Source: Bacteroidales bacterium
Lineage (GTDB): Bacteria; Bacteroidota; Bacteroidia; Bacteroidales; UBA4417
NCBI GenBank assembly: GCA_016707785.1
Contig: JADJGZ010000014.1
Coordinates: forward strand, 62,001-126,000
Direction: 5' to 3'
Length of the DNA stretch: 64,000 nucleotides
Position numbers and translations under genes: made by a program. This document shows positions 62,868 through 64,000 of the stretch, one piece after another. The notes beneath the pieces were generated by a model. That model did no database searches. It was not told the origin of the DNA and was given only the letters and a program-made list of their open reading frames with translations. Every line of letters begins with the position of its first letter. Within the stretch, counting starts at the first letter, position 1.

Positions 62868-63959
62868 TTAAAAATTGGAATGATTCATTTTGATCCAGTT
62901 CTTAAGAGCGCTGAATTCTTTTTCAAAGTTTGGGGTAAGGATATTTTTATTCAAGAGGTTTTCAATATCTCTCAGGTTCCAGAATCGTCCATCAGAAATC
63001 TCATCAGGATTATAGCTGATGGAGCCATTATATTGAGTGATAAAAGAGAATACCAACTCAGCTTCCATGCTAGAATCCCAGCGGTATTTCAGGAAAGGAG
63101 TGAATGTGAATTCTGAAAGATTAAGTTCTTCCAAAGCTTCCCTTTTCAATGCGGCTTCAATGGTTTCATTCAGTCCAATATGTCCGCCAACTGCAGTATC
63201 CCACATACCTGGCTGAATATCCTTATTAGCATTTCTTTTCTGAAGGTAAACCTCTCCTTTTTGATTGATCACATGTAAATGAACAACAGGGTGTAGAATC
63301 ATGGTTTTTGAATGAGCCTGGGACCTGCTTACTTTACCAATCGTACGGCCATCTTCATCCACCATTGGAAACCATTCTTCAGTTGCTTCTACAGCCTTGT
63401 TTTTTTTTCTGCCAGCCATGAATATCCATCCAAAATAAACTGCAAAAAAGATATAAAGCAAAAAACCACTGATGAAAGCCCATGTGGCTTTTGACATGAA
63501 AAATGCTGAATATACTATTAAGACGGTATGGATGAGGAACATCCAAAAAAGAGCAAGAAAGGTTTTTTTAAGTTCTTTCTGATGATCAGGATCGATGGAG
63601 ATATCTTTAAGGAATCTCTTTGAGTACAGAAGGAGGATATTCTTGTTGGAGAAAGTGGATAAGCCTATGATAACCAAGAAAATGCAATTGATTAAAGCAG
63701 GTTTGAGTTTAAAGAAAATTTCATCACTTGAAATCAGGGAGACACCACCAAGAATCAGTAATAAAGCTGTGTCAAAAATGATAAACCAATCAAATCTTCT
63801 TTCTTTCAGGAGTATAAAAATCAGTTCGCCTAAACCAAAAGCAATGGCAACAATCAAGCCCGTTTTGGTTCCCCACACAGCATCAGCAACAAGAAAGATG
63901 AGGATTGGGAACAATCCGGGTAACATCTTTTTAAAGAGATCCCAAGGTTGTTGATTCAT
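62868..63959 (-). CDS. Fusion of a YciB/IspZ-like membrane domain and a Nudix hydrolase domain
   Basis: 363 residues. Residues ~10-190 are multi-TM: 'LFPILIFLVADAVWGTKTG', 'FIIFDTALLLILGGVSLI', 'LINCIFLVIIGLSTF', 'LALFWMFLIHTVLIV' and FISGFLLYIFFAVYFGW. Their order and the 'SDEIFFKLKPALIN' loop resemble the inner-membrane septation protein YciB/IspZ. Residues ~195-360 are a Nudix domain of IDI/MutT type (WFPMVDEDGRTIG, LQKRNANKDIQPGMWDTAVGG). The Nudix box reads GHIGLNETIEAALKREALEE then LNL, so all Glu/Arg metal residues are present but the late Gly is Asn. It should sit in the inner membrane with the hydrolase facing the cytosol. Substrate unknown. The combination is unusual. ATG at 63959. 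Confidence 0.88.
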   Translation of the reverse strand: MNQQPWDLFKKMLPGLFPILIFLVADAVWGTKTGLIVAIAFGLGELIFILLKERRFDWFIIFDTALLLILGGVSLISSDEIFFKLKPALINCIFLVIIGLSTFSNKNILLLYSKRFLKDISIDPDHQKELKKTFLALFWMFLIHTVLIVYSAFFMSKATWAFISGFLLYIFFAVYFGWIFMAGRKKNKAVEATEEWFPMVDEDGRTIGKVSRSQAHSKTMILHPVVHLHVINQKGEVYLQKRNANKDIQPGMWDTAVGGHIGLNETIEAALKREALEELNLSEFTFTPFLKYRWDSSMEAELVFSFITQYNGSISYNPDEISDGRFWNLRDIENLLNKNILTPNFEKEFSALKNWIKMNHSNF

Positions 63960-63973
63960 AGATAGTATTCAAT

Positions 63974-64000
63974 AAAAAAGGGAGTTCATCAGAACTCCCT
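63974..64000 (-). terminator. Terminator of the next minus-strand gene off the right edge
   Basis: On the minus strand AGGGAGTTC, loop TGAT, GAACTCCCT and six T (63979-64000 plus tail). It lies upstream of the YciB-Nudix start, so it must end a minus-strand gene outside the window. Confidence 0.8.

Noticed and set aside
1..64000. tRNA or rRNA genes
   Set aside because: No cloverleaf with a recognisable T-arm (GGTTCGAATC type) or rRNA-like stretch was seen on reading either strand; a tRNA scan was not possible.

Overview
The window looks like Bacteroidota chromosomal DNA, probably from a free-living or sediment/bioreactor Bacteroidales or Marinilabiliales-like lineage. The evidence is: two proteins end in recognisable type IX secretion (T9SS) type A sorting domains; BACON, GEVED, PKD and 'GVCWST' Fn3-like modules are common; start codons lack Shine-Dalgarno sequences and have A/C-rich leaders; one probable TAnnTTTG promoter box is present; and base composition is AT-leaning. 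Nearly the whole window encodes very large secreted or surface proteins. Housekeeping content is limited to an AraC-type regulator, a purine nucleoside phosphorylase, a DUF493 protein and a YciB-Nudix fusion.

Layout. 1-21,066 (+): five large secreted proteins in a row: a subtilase (5' end off window, frameshifted), an M14 carboxypeptidase, a 'DPTGAVGP' propeller-like protein, a BNR-propeller protein and a sialidase-like protein. All five end in the same ~190-residue module. 21,067-23,455: a small lipoprotein gene, then satellite and tandem-repeat DNA. 23,456-38,093 (-): a small glycine/proline-rich membrane protein, a twice-frameshifted T9SS adhesin, a short protein that joins a related N-terminal domain to the C-terminal module, and a ~2,885-residue beta-helix/MAM/Fn3 giant. 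38,678-39,913 (+): a membrane AraC-type regulator. 39,914-40,880: repeat-rich spacer. 40,880-46,236: a T9SS sialidase-like protein, a lipoprotein, PNP and DUF493. 46,237-47,461: a 1.1-kb non-coding segment with the look of an insertion. 47,462-60,714 (-): a four-gene secreted-protein operon present twice in tandem (D-C-B-A and D'-C'-B'-A'), with a third D paralogue at 61,087-62,499. 62,868-63,959 (-): the YciB-Nudix fusion.

The unifying signal is the C-terminal module. It has an Ig-like part with the signatures 'EGLYNG' and 'IKHRNSIETWS', followed by two calcium-loop repeats of dockerin type (D-x-N-x-D-G-x-x-D-x-S-D), and usually ends in basic residue-Pro. It occurs nine times on proteins with unrelated N-terminal functions, in the place where other secreted proteins of this genome carry a T9SS signal. 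Two neighbouring genes begin with a shared ~160-residue domain that could be a cohesin-like partner. The working hypothesis is a Bacteroidota X-module/dockerin-like surface assembly or sorting system. The module is seen directly; the partner and function are inferred.

Other recurrent signals are an AACCAAAACCCAA leader just upstream of at least eight start codons, a dispersed two-hairpin repeat with satellites, and small frameshifts in repetitive surface genes that may be assembly errors or phase variation.
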